A stretch of 5,911 nt of DNA from JAAZMI01 sp050942615 (GTDB lineage Bacteria > Bacillota > Dethiobacteria > DTU022 > UBA8154). The notes below the pieces were generated by a model. The model made no database searches and was not told where the DNA came from. It was given only the letters and a program-made list of their open reading frames with translations. The position numbers and the translations under genes were made by a program. Position 1 is the first letter of the stretch. Each line of letters starts with the position of its first letter. This document shows positions 1 through 5,614 of this stretch, piece after piece. Location: the NCBI GenBank assembly GCA_050942615.1, contig JBMNNQ010000079.1, positions 1-5,911 of the forward strand, given 5' to 3'.

Positions 1-125
1 TCGGGCCGCCCTCACAGGTCCATTCAGTATTATCCGGTACACCGCCTTCCCAGTAACAGCGGTTTTCTGGGCTACCTTCCCCTACCTACTTCTCCTGCTC
101 ATCAGTTTACAGCTAATTATGTGCT
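1..125 (-). promoter_or_regulatory. T-box riboswitch stem I, tryptophan (UGG) specifier, cut by window edge
   Basis: This is the 5' part of a T-box leader, an RNA that senses uncharged tRNA and controls transcription of an amino-acid gene. Read on the minus strand, the stem I parts come in the right order. A lower helix GCAGG (94-98) pairs with CCUGU just after the specifier. The specifier loop has a 5' strand ending AGUA and a 3' strand GAA-UGG-A. Upper helices GGUA/UACU, GGUA/UACC and ACCGC/GCGGU follow. The codon-like triplet after GAA is UGG (20-22), which would read tRNA-Trp. This matches the usual UGAA-NNN-ACC layout of T-box leaders. The antiterminator with its UGGN motif and the regulated gene are outside the window to the left, so the target (trp operon, trpS or a Trp transporter) is an inference. 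A spurious open frame on the plus strand over 1-139 is ignored. Confidence 0.8.
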
Positions 126-131
126 AGATCA

Positions 132-160
132 ATTTTAGCATTCACGTTTGCTTTTTGCAA
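132..160 (-). promoter_or_regulatory. Sigma-A type promoter of the T-box leader
   Basis: On the minus strand, TTGCAA (155-160) and TAAAAT (132-137) are separated by exactly 17 nt. A TGC triplet directly precedes the -10, giving an extended -10 (TGN). A start at the A of position 125 would begin the transcript about 20 nt before stem I of the T-box. The position and direction fit a promoter for the leader RNA that runs off the left edge. Confidence 0.7.
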
Positions 161-231
161 GTATAATTCTAAAATTTGTAGTTATTTCTGGCCAAACGGC
201 CAAGCGCGGGGCCGACCAAATACGGGGGCAG

Positions 232-300
232 GTAGGGCGGGGGAATTTCACCCCCACCCCCTCACAGAACCGGACGTGAGGCTCTCACCTCATCCGGCTC
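232..300 (-). mobile_element. Group II intron 3' remnant (domains V and VI)
   Basis: Minus-strand positions 300 to 267 form a textbook 34-nt group II intron domain V. The lower helix is GAGCCGGA/UCCGGUUC with the catalytic AGC triad, followed by a 2-nt CG bulge and an upper helix UGAGGU/GCCUCA closed by a GAGA (GNRA) tetraloop. A GC-rich domain VI-like hairpin (GGGGG UGAAAU UCCCCC core) follows to about 232 and ends in CCCUAC. No reverse transcriptase gene or domains I-III lie upstream on this strand; within about 60 nt the sequence changes into an unrelated palindromic repeat. It is therefore a decayed or truncated copy. I do not see a clear bulged branch-point A seven or eight nt from the proposed 3' end, so the exact 3' boundary is uncertain. 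It lies between the cassette gene and the T-box promoter. Confidence 0.8.
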
Positions 301-357
301 CTACAGTCCAGCCGCAGGTGACAGCAGCCCCGGCAAACGCTGGGAGGTAAAGTATTC

Positions 358-404
358 AAACAGGGGCAAACAGAGAACTGTCCCTGTGTTTGTTCCAACA
401 GGAA
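358..404. repeat. Palindromic repeat, family A, left copy
   Basis: Arms CAAACA and TGTTTG flank a core GAGAACTGTCCCTG (367-392). A further short CAAACAGGGG unit lies just before it at 358-366. The same sequence recurs in inverted orientation at 962-1000, so the two copies face each other across the 159-codon gene. A run of 13 bases (CAAACAGAGAACT) is identical between the copies, as is GTGTTTGT. The repeat sits in what should be domain IV of the intron remnant, so it may be what interrupted it. Confidence 0.75.
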
Positions 405-415
405 CCAAATTAAAT

Positions 416-429
416 CGCGTTTTCCCGCG
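416..429 (-). terminator. Weak hairpin after the hypothetical gene
   Basis: About 10 nt past the stop codon of the minus-strand gene, CGCG-GGAAAA-CGCG can form a four-pair hairpin, followed by ATTTAATTT. The stem is short and the T tract is broken, so termination here is only possible, not shown. Confidence 0.25.
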
Positions 430-437
430 TCCTCCTA

Positions 438-917
438 TTAATACCCCATCTCCTTTAATATCCTTGATAGAGTCTTCAAACGTTCTCCAATAAGCTCGTC
501 ATCGTTACTAAGGGTTTGGCCGAATAATTTAATGTCTTCATCAAGCCTTTCATTGTCAGTACACACGGCAACCGTCATAGCATCGCCCTGCAGGCCGACT
601 CTGTCTATAACAGGCTTTTCCGGATCATATAATTTCTTGAACCTGTAAGCCTCCCTAAAATGCTGCTGCGCCCTGCAAACAAGAATTGCAAGATCAAGTA
701 CACGATGAAGCGGCAGTTCCTCAGATCGCCTGGACCATTTTTCGCCGGTATGTCTCCAAACCTTTGCGGAAATGCCCACTTCACCCTGGTCGTTCCACTG
801 TGCCAGTCCCAATGAAAGCCCCTTGGCATCCGTATTGTTGACATACCTGCCATCAACGTTTTCATAATCCTTAGACACAATAACCGGTTTATGCTTTAGC
901 GTGGTTGGTATTTTCAT
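438..917 (-). CDS. Conserved hypothetical protein, 159 aa (DUF6530-like)
   Basis: The function is unknown. The protein is short, soluble and charged, with no signal peptide or membrane segment. Its best ordered stretches are NTDAKGLSLGLAQWN at residues 28-42 and a basic, Trp-rich segment at about 49-77 (SAKVWRHTGEKWSR, then LPLHRVLDLA). The rest is mostly helical and acidic toward the C-terminus (LSNDDELIGERLKTLSRIL). The wording resembles proteins I recall as DUF6530 from Firmicutes, but I cannot confirm that here. The ATG is preceded by AAGGGGAT at a normal distance, and codon-like structure runs to the end. It is monocistronic and enclosed by inverted copies of a palindromic repeat (358-404 and 962-1000). 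The right copy lies where its promoter should be, and I see no convincing -35/-10 pair. This could mean it arrived as a cassette; toxin, defence or housekeeping roles are all open. Confidence 0.82.
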   Translation of the reverse strand: MKIPTTLKHKPVIVSKDYENVDGRYVNNTDAKGLSLGLAQWNDQGEVGISAKVWRHTGEKWSRRSEELPLHRVLDLAILVCRAQQHFREAYRFKKLYDPEKPVIDRVGLQGDAMTVAVCTDNERLDEDIKLFGQTLSNDDELIGERLKTLSRILKEMGY

Positions 918-961
918 TTTTTTATCCCCTTAACAACTAAATGGGTAGATTAATTTACCTA

Positions 962-1000
962 ACAGGGGGACAAACACTGGGGGTAGTTCTCTGTTTGTCA
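962..1000. repeat. Palindromic repeat, family A, right copy
   Basis: This is the inverted counterpart of the repeat at 358-404. On the minus strand it reads CAAACA, then GAGAACTACCCCCAG, then TGTTTG. It lies 45 bp upstream of the start codon of the 159-aa gene, so it also occupies that gene's promoter region. Confidence 0.75.
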
Positions 1001-1027
1001 GGCCACAAGTGCAGTTGTCAAACACGT

Positions 1028-1076
1028 GCAAACAGAAGACCAACCCCTCCTTGACTGTCCAAGAACCTGTGTTTGC
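1028..1076. repeat. Inverted repeat with family A arms
   Basis: Arms GCAAACAG (1028-1035) and CTGTGTTTGC (1067-1076) bracket 31 bp containing AGACCAACCCC. The arms are those of the family A palindromes on either side, but the core is longer and degenerate. It lies just past the end of the MBL-fold gene. Confidence 0.5.
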
Positions 1077-1090
1077 CTTGCCTGGAAGCA

Positions 1091-2098
1091 TTAGCGCAAA
1101 CAAAGATCCGTCCCCGGCGTCTGACCTGCCGTTTGGGCTGCGTAAAGGAGCAGTCCATCTGCAGAATCATACAGGGGTTGCAGCACTAGGTCCATTTCAT
1201 TGCCGACCAGTTCTGCAGCGGTGTTTTTATCCTCCAGGCAGTTGCACAGCCCTTTTAATGTATATTTTTGCAGCGCTGTGCATAACTGCTGTTGGGCGTT
1301 TTCCTTGCCCCTGTAACCTACAGCAATGTGCAGGTGCATCAACAGCTGCCCCATTACAATTTCGATTAACAGCTGCGCCGGTGCAGCTGCGCCGAAATGG
1401 GTAAAGTACAGGTTTTGTACCCTGGAAAGTGCCATTCTGTAAAGATCTTGCAGCATTAATGTCCCGTTAAAATCAGGGCCGGGGGTTGCCGGGCGCAGAA
1501 CCGGCCGTTTTAACAGTTTGGAGGTGCGGGGAAGGTATACCCCGGCTGCATCGCCGCTGAACAACCCTTTGGTCTGGTGATCATAATAACAGACATGGTG
1601 TTTGGCATGTCCGGGCGTTTCCCAAACTTCAAGCGTTCTTTCCCCCAGGCGGATCAGCGTTCCTTCCCGGGCCGGGGAAAGTCTTGCCGGGGGGATCGGC
1701 TGGACTTCACCATAGAGCCGCATTTTCTCTTCACCGTATACTGCCCGGGAGCCGGCGATCAGCCTGGTGGGGTCAATAAGGTGTCTAATCCCCCTGGGGT
1801 GTGCCCAGATGCCGGCCTTTTGAAAATAGCGGGCGGCAACACCCAAGCCGCCGGCATGATCCAAATGGATATGGGTTACACCGATGTATTTTACCTGTTC
1901 CGGGGAAATTCCCAAGCTGTCCACCGCTGCCAAAATCCGGTCAGCAGAGCTTGCCGGCCCTGTTTCGATTAACATCCAATCCCTGCTGCCTGTACCTTTA
2001 ACCAAGTAACCTGCCGTCCAACCGGGCAGCCCTCTTTCCATCAGATCTATCTGCCAGATATCTCCGGGGAGTTCAATTAGCCCTGCGAATTTAATCAC
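1091..2098 (-). CDS. MBL-fold metallo-hydrolase, 335 aa
   Basis: This is a metallo-beta-lactamase-fold hydrolase of the glyoxalase II/RNase Z-like superfamily, expected to be cytoplasmic and to bind two metal ions. The metal ligands are all present: the THIHLDH motif (H76, H78, D80, H81), GHAKHH (H164), SGD (D183) and TH at H234. The first 240 residues are the catalytic fold. About 95 further residues form a mostly helical C-terminal region of unknown role. The substrate cannot be read from the sequence. The start is GTG, 8 nt after the stop of thrC, with only a weak ribosome binding site, so translation is probably coupled to thrC. The last residues (QTPGTDLCLR) are encoded by an intergenic-type repeat, so the natural C-terminus may have been replaced. 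No clear terminator follows. Linkage to threonine synthase suggests co-expression but does not prove a pathway role. Confidence 0.88.
   Translation of the reverse strand: MIKFAGLIELPGDIWQIDLMERGLPGWTAGYLVKGTGSRDWMLIETGPASSADRILAAVDSLGISPEQVKYIGVTHIHLDHAGGLGVAARYFQKAGIWAHPRGIRHLIDPTRLIAGSRAVYGEEKMRLYGEVQPIPPARLSPAREGTLIRLGERTLEVWETPGHAKHHVCYYDHQTKGLFSGDAAGVYLPRTSKLLKRPVLRPATPGPDFNGTLMLQDLYRMALSRVQNLYFTHFGAAAPAQLLIEIVMGQLLMHLHIAVGYRGKENAQQQLCTALQKYTLKGLCNCLEDKNTAAELVGNEMDLVLQPLYDSADGLLLYAAQTAGQTPGTDLCLR
1095..1126. repeat. Palindromic-family repeat overlapping a coding end
   Basis: Plus-strand GCAAACAAAGATCCGTCCCC followed by GGCGTCTGACC aligns with the family A repeat: arm GCAAACA, core AAGATCCGTCCCC. 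It lies inside the 3' end of the minus-strand MBL-fold gene and supplies its last 10 or so codons. Confidence 0.55.
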
Positions 2099-2106
2099 CT
2101 GTTTTC

Positions 2107-3603
2107 TTAGCTCTGTAAAATATTTTTGATTTCCTGCCCGATTTCTTCTTTTTTGCAGACAGTATGGTGTAAAACCTCTTTTGCCTGCAGGTCACGCAGC
2201 GCGGGGTGAATTGCAGTCCGGCTGGTGGCACTTAGTTCCTGTAAGATGCTGAACTCATCTTTACCCTGCAAAAAATCCCGGCCCTTGATGGCCTCCAGGA
2301 CACTGCGGCTGAATTTAAAAGGGTTGGCCGTAGCGTTGATTACCGTTTTGGTCTGATCGCCAGTCTGCAGCCGGTATTTTTGGTAAACCCGGTACCCCAC
2401 CGCCGTATGGGTGTCCAACAGGTAGGTATGGCTGGTAAAGACTTCGTTAATCGCTCTTAAAGTATCCTTTTCAGTAGCATACCCTGCAGATAAAATTTTT
2501 TCCATAGATTTTAGCGTCCCGGTGTCAACTTCAAAACAGCCCTTTTCCTGCAAATCTGCCATCCAACGGTTTATCTTCACCGCATCATGACCGGTTTTTT
2601 CAAAAAGAAACCTTTCCAAGTTGCTGGAAATTAAAATGTCCATGGAGGGGCTGCTCGTCTGTTTAAATTCGCGGTGCAGATCATAGCTGCCGGTATGGAA
2701 AAAATCTGTTAAAATTTTGTTTTCATTCGAAGCGCAGATCAGCTTATGCACCGGCAGCCCCAGCCGGCAGGCGTACCAGCCGGCCAAAATGTTGCCGAAA
2801 TTCCCCGTGGGCACCACAAAGTTGATCTTTTCACCGGGGGAAACAGCCCCCCGGGCAATCAGGGTCAGGTAGGACTGAAAATAATAGACAATCTGCGGTA
2901 AAAGCCGGCCCCAGTTAATGGAATTGGCTGAAGAGAGCTCATATCCTTTTTTTGCAAGGGCGCTGCTGAAGCAGCCGTCTGCAAACACCGCTTTAACGGC
3001 ATTCTGGCAGTCGTCGAAGTTGCCCTTGACGGCCACAACATAGGTGTTGGCACCGTCGGTGGTAGTCATCTGCAGCTCCTGCACCTTGCTCACCCCGCCC
3101 TGGGGATAGAAGACGATTATTTTGATCCCCGGCACGTTTTTAAAGCCTTCCAGGGCGGCCTTGCCCGTATCCCCGGAAGTGGCTACCAAAATTACGGTCT
3201 CCCGCTCTGTGTGGGTTTTTAACAGCGCCCGGGATAGTAAATGGGGCATCAGCTGCAGCGCCAAATCCTTAAAAGCAGCTGTCGGCCCGTGCCACAGTTC
3301 CAGGAAATAAGTGCGATCGTCAAAACGGTAAAGGGGAGCTACCTGCGGGTGGGCAAAATTTTCTTCATTATAGGCCTGTCCTACACAAGAACTGATCTCT
3401 GCTGACGTAAAGTCGGGCAGAAAAAGAGTAAGCAGCCAATTTGCAGTTTCCTGGTAGGCCCCCCCCTGCCGGGCCAAAATCTCTTCCCTGGAAAGAACAG
3501 GTACCGCTGCCGGCACAAAAAGGCCTCCGGCGGGAACCATACCCAATTTGATCACTTCCGAGGCAGACATTGAAGGATAATTATCGCGGGTACTGATGTA
3601 CAT
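2107..3603 (-). CDS. thrC: Threonine synthase, 498 aa
   Basis: This is the PLP-dependent enzyme that converts O-phosphohomoserine to L-threonine and phosphate, the last step of threonine synthesis in the cytoplasm. It opens with the threonine synthase N-terminal signature (YISTRDNYP; MVPAGGLFVP at about 22-31). The PLP-binding lysine is K112 in TAAFKD. ATSGDTG at 141-147 and the glycine loop PTGNFGN at 265-271 (phosphate of PLP) are intact. The length and the N-terminal extension fit the long, ThrC/yeast-like class of about 430-510 aa rather than the short plant-like class. The ATG is preceded by GGGAGGT at ideal distance. It is the first gene of a unit with the MBL-fold gene 8 nt downstream. 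hom and thrB are not nearby. No T-box or other recognised riboswitch is seen in the leader, which instead contains a short direct repeat. Confidence 0.96.
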   Translation of the reverse strand: MYISTRDNYPSMSASEVIKLGMVPAGGLFVPAAVPVLSREEILARQGGAYQETANWLLTLFLPDFTSAEISSCVGQAYNEENFAHPQVAPLYRFDDRTYFLELWHGPTAAFKDLALQLMPHLLSRALLKTHTERETVILVATSGDTGKAALEGFKNVPGIKIIVFYPQGGVSKVQELQMTTTDGANTYVVAVKGNFDDCQNAVKAVFADGCFSSALAKKGYELSSANSINWGRLLPQIVYYFQSYLTLIARGAVSPGEKINFVVPTGNFGNILAGWYACRLGLPVHKLICASNENKILTDFFHTGSYDLHREFKQTSSPSMDILISSNLERFLFEKTGHDAVKINRWMADLQEKGCFEVDTGTLKSMEKILSAGYATEKDTLRAINEVFTSHTYLLDTHTAVGYRVYQKYRLQTGDQTKTVINATANPFKFSRSVLEAIKGRDFLQGKDEFSILQELSATSRTAIHPALRDLQAKEVLHHTVCKKEEIGQEIKNILQS

Positions 3604-3613
3604 AGTAGACCTC

Positions 3614-3652
3614 CCTTGCCAGTATCAATTACACCTTGCAAGCAGTATCGAT
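3614..3652. repeat. Short direct repeat in the thrC leader
   Basis: On the minus strand, ATCGATACTGCTTGCAAGG (3652-3634) is followed by ATTGATACTGGCAAGG (3629-3614). These are two near-identical units with a 3-nt difference. The second unit runs into the thrC ribosome binding site. It could be an operator pair or simply a local duplication. Confidence 0.5.
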
Positions 3653-3656
3653 TATA
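3651..3656 (-). promoter_or_regulatory. thrC: Possible -10 box for thrC
   Basis: A perfect TATAAT lies 48 nt upstream of the thrC start. At 16-18 nt further upstream there is no hexamer resembling TTGACA (the sequence reads CGCAGG), so this is weak evidence. A perfect 6-bp palindrome with a 3-nt spacer, CAGGAA-GTT-TTCCTG (3725-3711), lies upstream and could bind a regulator. Confidence 0.28.
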
Positions 3657-3815
3657 AAAAAGACTTCCAGTTACCTGCGCCTGAAGTTGTGTAATAATAT
3701 TCTCTTTCAACAGGAAAACTTCCTGCCACAGACAGCTTTAAAAAAATGAAAGAACAAGACCGTGCAGGGAGCTGGTGCGCTCTTACATCCTTGGCGCCTA
3801 GCACGCAAACCCGGA

Positions 3816-3844
3816 GGTGACAGGGGGCCGGTTCTCCTGGCACA
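3816..3844 (-). repeat. Palindromic repeat, family B, copy 1
   Basis: On the minus strand, arms GTGCCAG and CTGTCAC flank the core GAGAACCGGCCCC. The arms match at six of seven positions as an inverted repeat. Three more copies, all read on the plus strand, lie at 5452-5480, 5673-5701 and 5729-5758; this copy is nearly identical to the last two. It lies in the 676-bp gene-free stretch upstream of thrC. Confidence 0.85.
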
Positions 3845-3882
3845 TGCGGCGCCCGGTTTTCGTCTATTTATAAACAGGGCAA

Positions 3883-3956
3883 ACAGCCTGATGCTTTTCT
3901 ATTTGCCTTCAATTGGCCCCACTTGCCACCTGACAAACAAAGAAACATCAGGCTGT
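3883..3956. repeat. Inverted repeat with 11-bp perfect arms
   Basis: ACAGCCTGATG (3883-3893) and CATCAGGCTGT (3946-3956) are exact inverted copies. Pairing extends imperfectly inward through CTTTTCTATTTG and CAAACAAAGAAA, leaving about 28 nt of loop. The inner edge again shows the CAAACA motif of the family A repeats. It could be a small non-autonomous element or a foldback RNA. Confidence 0.65.
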
Positions 3957-4088
3957 GCAAGAAAAAACCACCCCTTGAAAAAATGCCCCCATCTGAACCT
4001 GTTTATGTGCCGGATTTTGGGGACCGCTGATCTGATTGGCATAATGTTTATACTATTTTCCCGCTTCTAGGTGCATCACCACTTTTTG

Positions 4089-4117
4089 GGGGATTTTTCA
4101 CACAGTCTGAAATCCCC
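4089..4117. repeat. Inverted repeat, 8-bp perfect arms
   Basis: GGGGATTT (4089-4096) and AAATCCCC (4110-4117) are exact inverted copies with a 13-nt spacer. No T tract follows on either strand, so it is not a standard terminator. Confidence 0.5.
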
Positions 4118-4167
4118 TTGTCTGACATCCCTTTGTTTGACGCCCCTGTTTGACTAGCTGTTTGTCC
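4114..4167. repeat. Degenerate 14-15 bp tandem repeat with TGTTTGAC units
   Basis: Four units in a row: CCCCTTGTCTGACAT, CCCTTTGTTTGACG, CCCCTGTTTGACTAG and CTGTTTGTC. The TGTTTG motif is the arm of the family A palindromes. The spacing is 14-15 bp. It is too short and too variable to be a CRISPR array. Confidence 0.5.
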
Positions 4168-4198
4168 CTCCAGCTGCTGCTAACTGTTTGGCAGCCAC

Positions 4199-4247
4199 AA
4201 GGTATGTCCCTGCGGTTGCTTTATGCCAGCCGCAGGGGATATACCTT
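4199..4247. repeat. Long hairpin after the LysM gene, possible terminator
   Basis: AAGGTATGTCCCTGCGG (4199-4215) and CCGCAGGGGATATACCTT (4230-4247) pair over about 17 positions with one bulge and one mismatch or wobble. Inner pairing of TTG with CAG leaves a small loop. It begins about 30 nt after the stop codon of the minus-strand LysM gene, where a terminator is expected. There is no T tract after the hairpin on the minus strand, so intrinsic termination would be atypical. Confidence 0.6.
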
Positions 4248-4279
4248 ATATTGTAGCCAGAGGCTTCTTTGTTATGCTT

Positions 4280-5212
4280 TTAGGGGACGCAGAGTTCGTC
4301 GCCGGGGAAAATTATGTTTGGATCGATGATATGGGGGTTGGCTGCAATTAGGGAATCGACATTTACACTAAAATATTGTGCAATGGAGTACATTGTATCA
4401 CCTACTTGCACAGTGTAGCGTTCTTTGAAATCGGCAGGGCATCTTTTAGGCACCCTGCTCGGAACACAAAGCATGTCGCCGGGGAAAATCATTTTGGGGT
4501 TGACGATATGCGGGTTTGCAGCAAGCAGGGCATCAAGGTTCACATCAAAATATTGCGCAATGGAAAACATCGTGTCACCCGTTTGGACGGTATAAAGGCC
4601 TTCAAAGTCTGCCGGGCAGCTGGGCGGTATATTGCAGTCCTTGCGCTCTCTCCGGTAGCCATGTTCGTAATCTCCCCCATGGGGGCCGTGTTCATAGCCT
4701 TCTTCGTAATCATCATCATAGTCCCCATAGTCTTCCCTGTGATCGTGCCTGTGGCCGCCGTGGTGGTCGTGACGATCTGGATGATCTGGACGGCCATGGT
4801 GTCCGTGGTGTCCGTGCCCGTGATCGGGCCTTCTCCCCGGGACACATAGCACATCGCCCGGAAAGATCACGTCCGGATCGGTTATTTGTGGGTTGGCAGC
4901 AATCAGGGAATCCAGTCCCACCCTGAAACGCTTGGCAATTAAAAACATTGTATCGCCGGAAACAACAGTGTAGCGGTCCCGGAAACCTGCCGGGCAACTA
5001 GCAGGAATACGCCCCCCCTTTTCCCTTGGGACACAAAGCACATCACCCGGGAAAATCATGTTCGGATTGGTAATGTGCGGGTTGGCAGCAATTAGGGAGC
5101 TTAGACTGATACCAAAACGCTGTGCAATAAAAAACATTGTATCGCCAGAAACGACGGTATAGCGGCCCCTGAAACCTGCCGGGCAGGAAGAAGGAATTCG
5201 TGGTCTCATCAT
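4280..5212 (-). CDS. Four-LysM protein with histidine-rich linker, 310 aa (probable spore/envelope protein)
   Basis: This is a peptidoglycan-binding LysM protein with four domains at residues about 17-62, 80-125, 207-251 and 265-310. Each has YTV..GDTM, IAANP.I and PGD.LCVP and is preceded by a CPA.F segment, so each unit carries two cysteines. Domains 1-2 share VVSGDT and domains 3-4 share VQ.GDT, which suggests paired duplication. Residues 126-192 form a linker with 16 histidines, many Asp/Glu, Gly and Tyr (HGHGHHGHH; DYDDDYEEGYEHG) that could bind metal ions. There is no signal peptide, membrane segment or catalytic domain. LysM proteins without a signal peptide are common in spore coat and cortex assembly (SafA, YaaH types). 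The start is the first of two adjacent ATG codons, preceded by AAAGGAGGT. A CATATAATA promoter upstream supports sporulation control. It appears monocistronic. Confidence 0.92.
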   Translation of the reverse strand: MMRPRIPSSCPAGFRGRYTVVSGDTMFFIAQRFGISLSSLIAANPHITNPNMIFPGDVLCVPREKGGRIPASCPAGFRDRYTVVSGDTMFLIAKRFRVGLDSLIAANPQITDPDVIFPGDVLCVPGRRPDHGHGHHGHHGRPDHPDRHDHHGGHRHDHREDYGDYDDDYEEGYEHGPHGGDYEHGYRRERKDCNIPPSCPADFEGLYTVQTGDTMFSIAQYFDVNLDALLAANPHIVNPKMIFPGDMLCVPSRVPKRCPADFKERYTVQVGDTMYSIAQYFSVNVDSLIAANPHIIDPNIIFPGDELCVP

Positions 5213-5293
5213 TTACCAAGTACCTCCTTTCTTTAACTTCACAAGGAAACAGGAAGGTGTTTTTCCCCATTTCCTTTACAAAATAGTTCTGTA

Positions 5294-5323
5294 TATTATA
5301 TGCCTCCCTGCCCCAATGGTTAA
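5294..5323 (-). promoter_or_regulatory. Promoter of the LysM gene, sigma-K-like, with an overlapping sigma-A reading
   Basis: On the minus strand, AC (5319-5320), 16 nt, then CATATAATA (5294-5302) matches the sigma-K pattern AC-N16-CATANNNTA known from Bacillus. It lies about 80 nt before the start codon. The same bases also give TTAACC (5318-5323), 17 nt, TATAAT (5295-5300), a fair sigma-A promoter. The sigma-K reading fits a late mother-cell spore protein, but the sequence cannot decide between the two. Confidence 0.5.
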
Positions 5324-5393
5324 TGGGCCGGGCAAAAACCGGCGGCAAACCCAGCTTTAAACACCCCGCATTACTGCTGCAAGGTTGCCATAC

Positions 5394-5480
5394 CCCACGA
5401 ATAAAGTCATGGGCTTTCTGGCTGATTTTCCCGCAAGGAAACCCAGAAGTGTGTGCCAGGAGAAGCGGCCCCCTGCCACC
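5394..5480 (-). repeat. 87-bp fused repeat, copy 1 (IS200/IS605-like end plus family B palindrome)
   Basis: Read on the minus strand: a family B palindrome (5480-5452, with GCGG and CTGCCAC variants), then a TTTCC/GGAAA hairpin with a CGCAA-type loop (5426-5441), then a terminal hairpin CCCATGA-CTTTAT-TCGTGGG (5413-5394). The last hairpin resembles the right-end hairpins (GACTTTAGTC type) of IS200/IS605 elements and their TnpB guide RNAs. No transposase or tnpB lies nearby. It aligns without gaps to 5615-5701. Confidence 0.65.
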
Positions 5481-5533
5481 CCAAGCCCTGTCACCCGGGG
5501 CCCGGCCTGTTCCAGCACTGGTTTGGCCGCTAT

Positions 5534-5560
5534 AAAAAAACAGACCCGGCAAAGGCCTGT
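5534..5560 (-). terminator. Intrinsic terminator on the minus strand
   Basis: On the minus strand, ACAGGCC-TTTGCCG-GGTCTGT forms seven pairs (one G-U), immediately followed by TTTTTT (5539-5534). This is a standard rho-independent terminator. It lies about 200 nt past the stop of the HAD gene and would end that transcript before the LysM promoter, giving a long 3' UTR with two palindromic repeats. Confidence 0.75.
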
Positions 5561-5614
5561 TGAAATGTTAGATGCTTTTTATTATTTTTATGTTCTTTTG
5601 CACCAGGGTGTACT

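Noticed and set aside
1..141. Open plus-strand frame of about 45 codons running in from the left edge
   Set aside because: It coincides with the antisense of a well-formed T-box stem I and its promoter, has no recognisable protein motif, and is short enough to be chance.
189..202. TGGCC-AAAC-GGCCA hairpin as a terminator
   Set aside because: The five-pair stem has no T tract on either strand and lies just upstream of the T-box promoter. It may be chance or part of the intron target site.
1009..2001. Plus-strand open frames opposite the MBL-fold gene
   Set aside because: They are antisense to a gene with intact metal-binding motifs, and their products are low-complexity or basic with no family signature.
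3604..3860. T-box or other amino-acid riboswitch upstream of thrC
   Set aside because: I looked for the AGGGUGGNACCGCG motif and a specifier loop on the minus strand and found neither.
3762..4070. 102-codon plus-strand open frame
   Set aside because: It runs through a family B palindrome and an inverted repeat, its product resembles no protein, and there is no ribosome binding site of note.
4114..4170. CRISPR array
   Set aside because: Units are only 14-15 bp, degenerate, without spacers of constant length, and no cas genes are present.
4376..4997. Several open frames overlapping the histidine-rich linker of the LysM gene
   Set aside because: They arise from the biased GC-rich repeat coding of the linker and LysM units. 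The LysM frame alone explains the conserved motifs.
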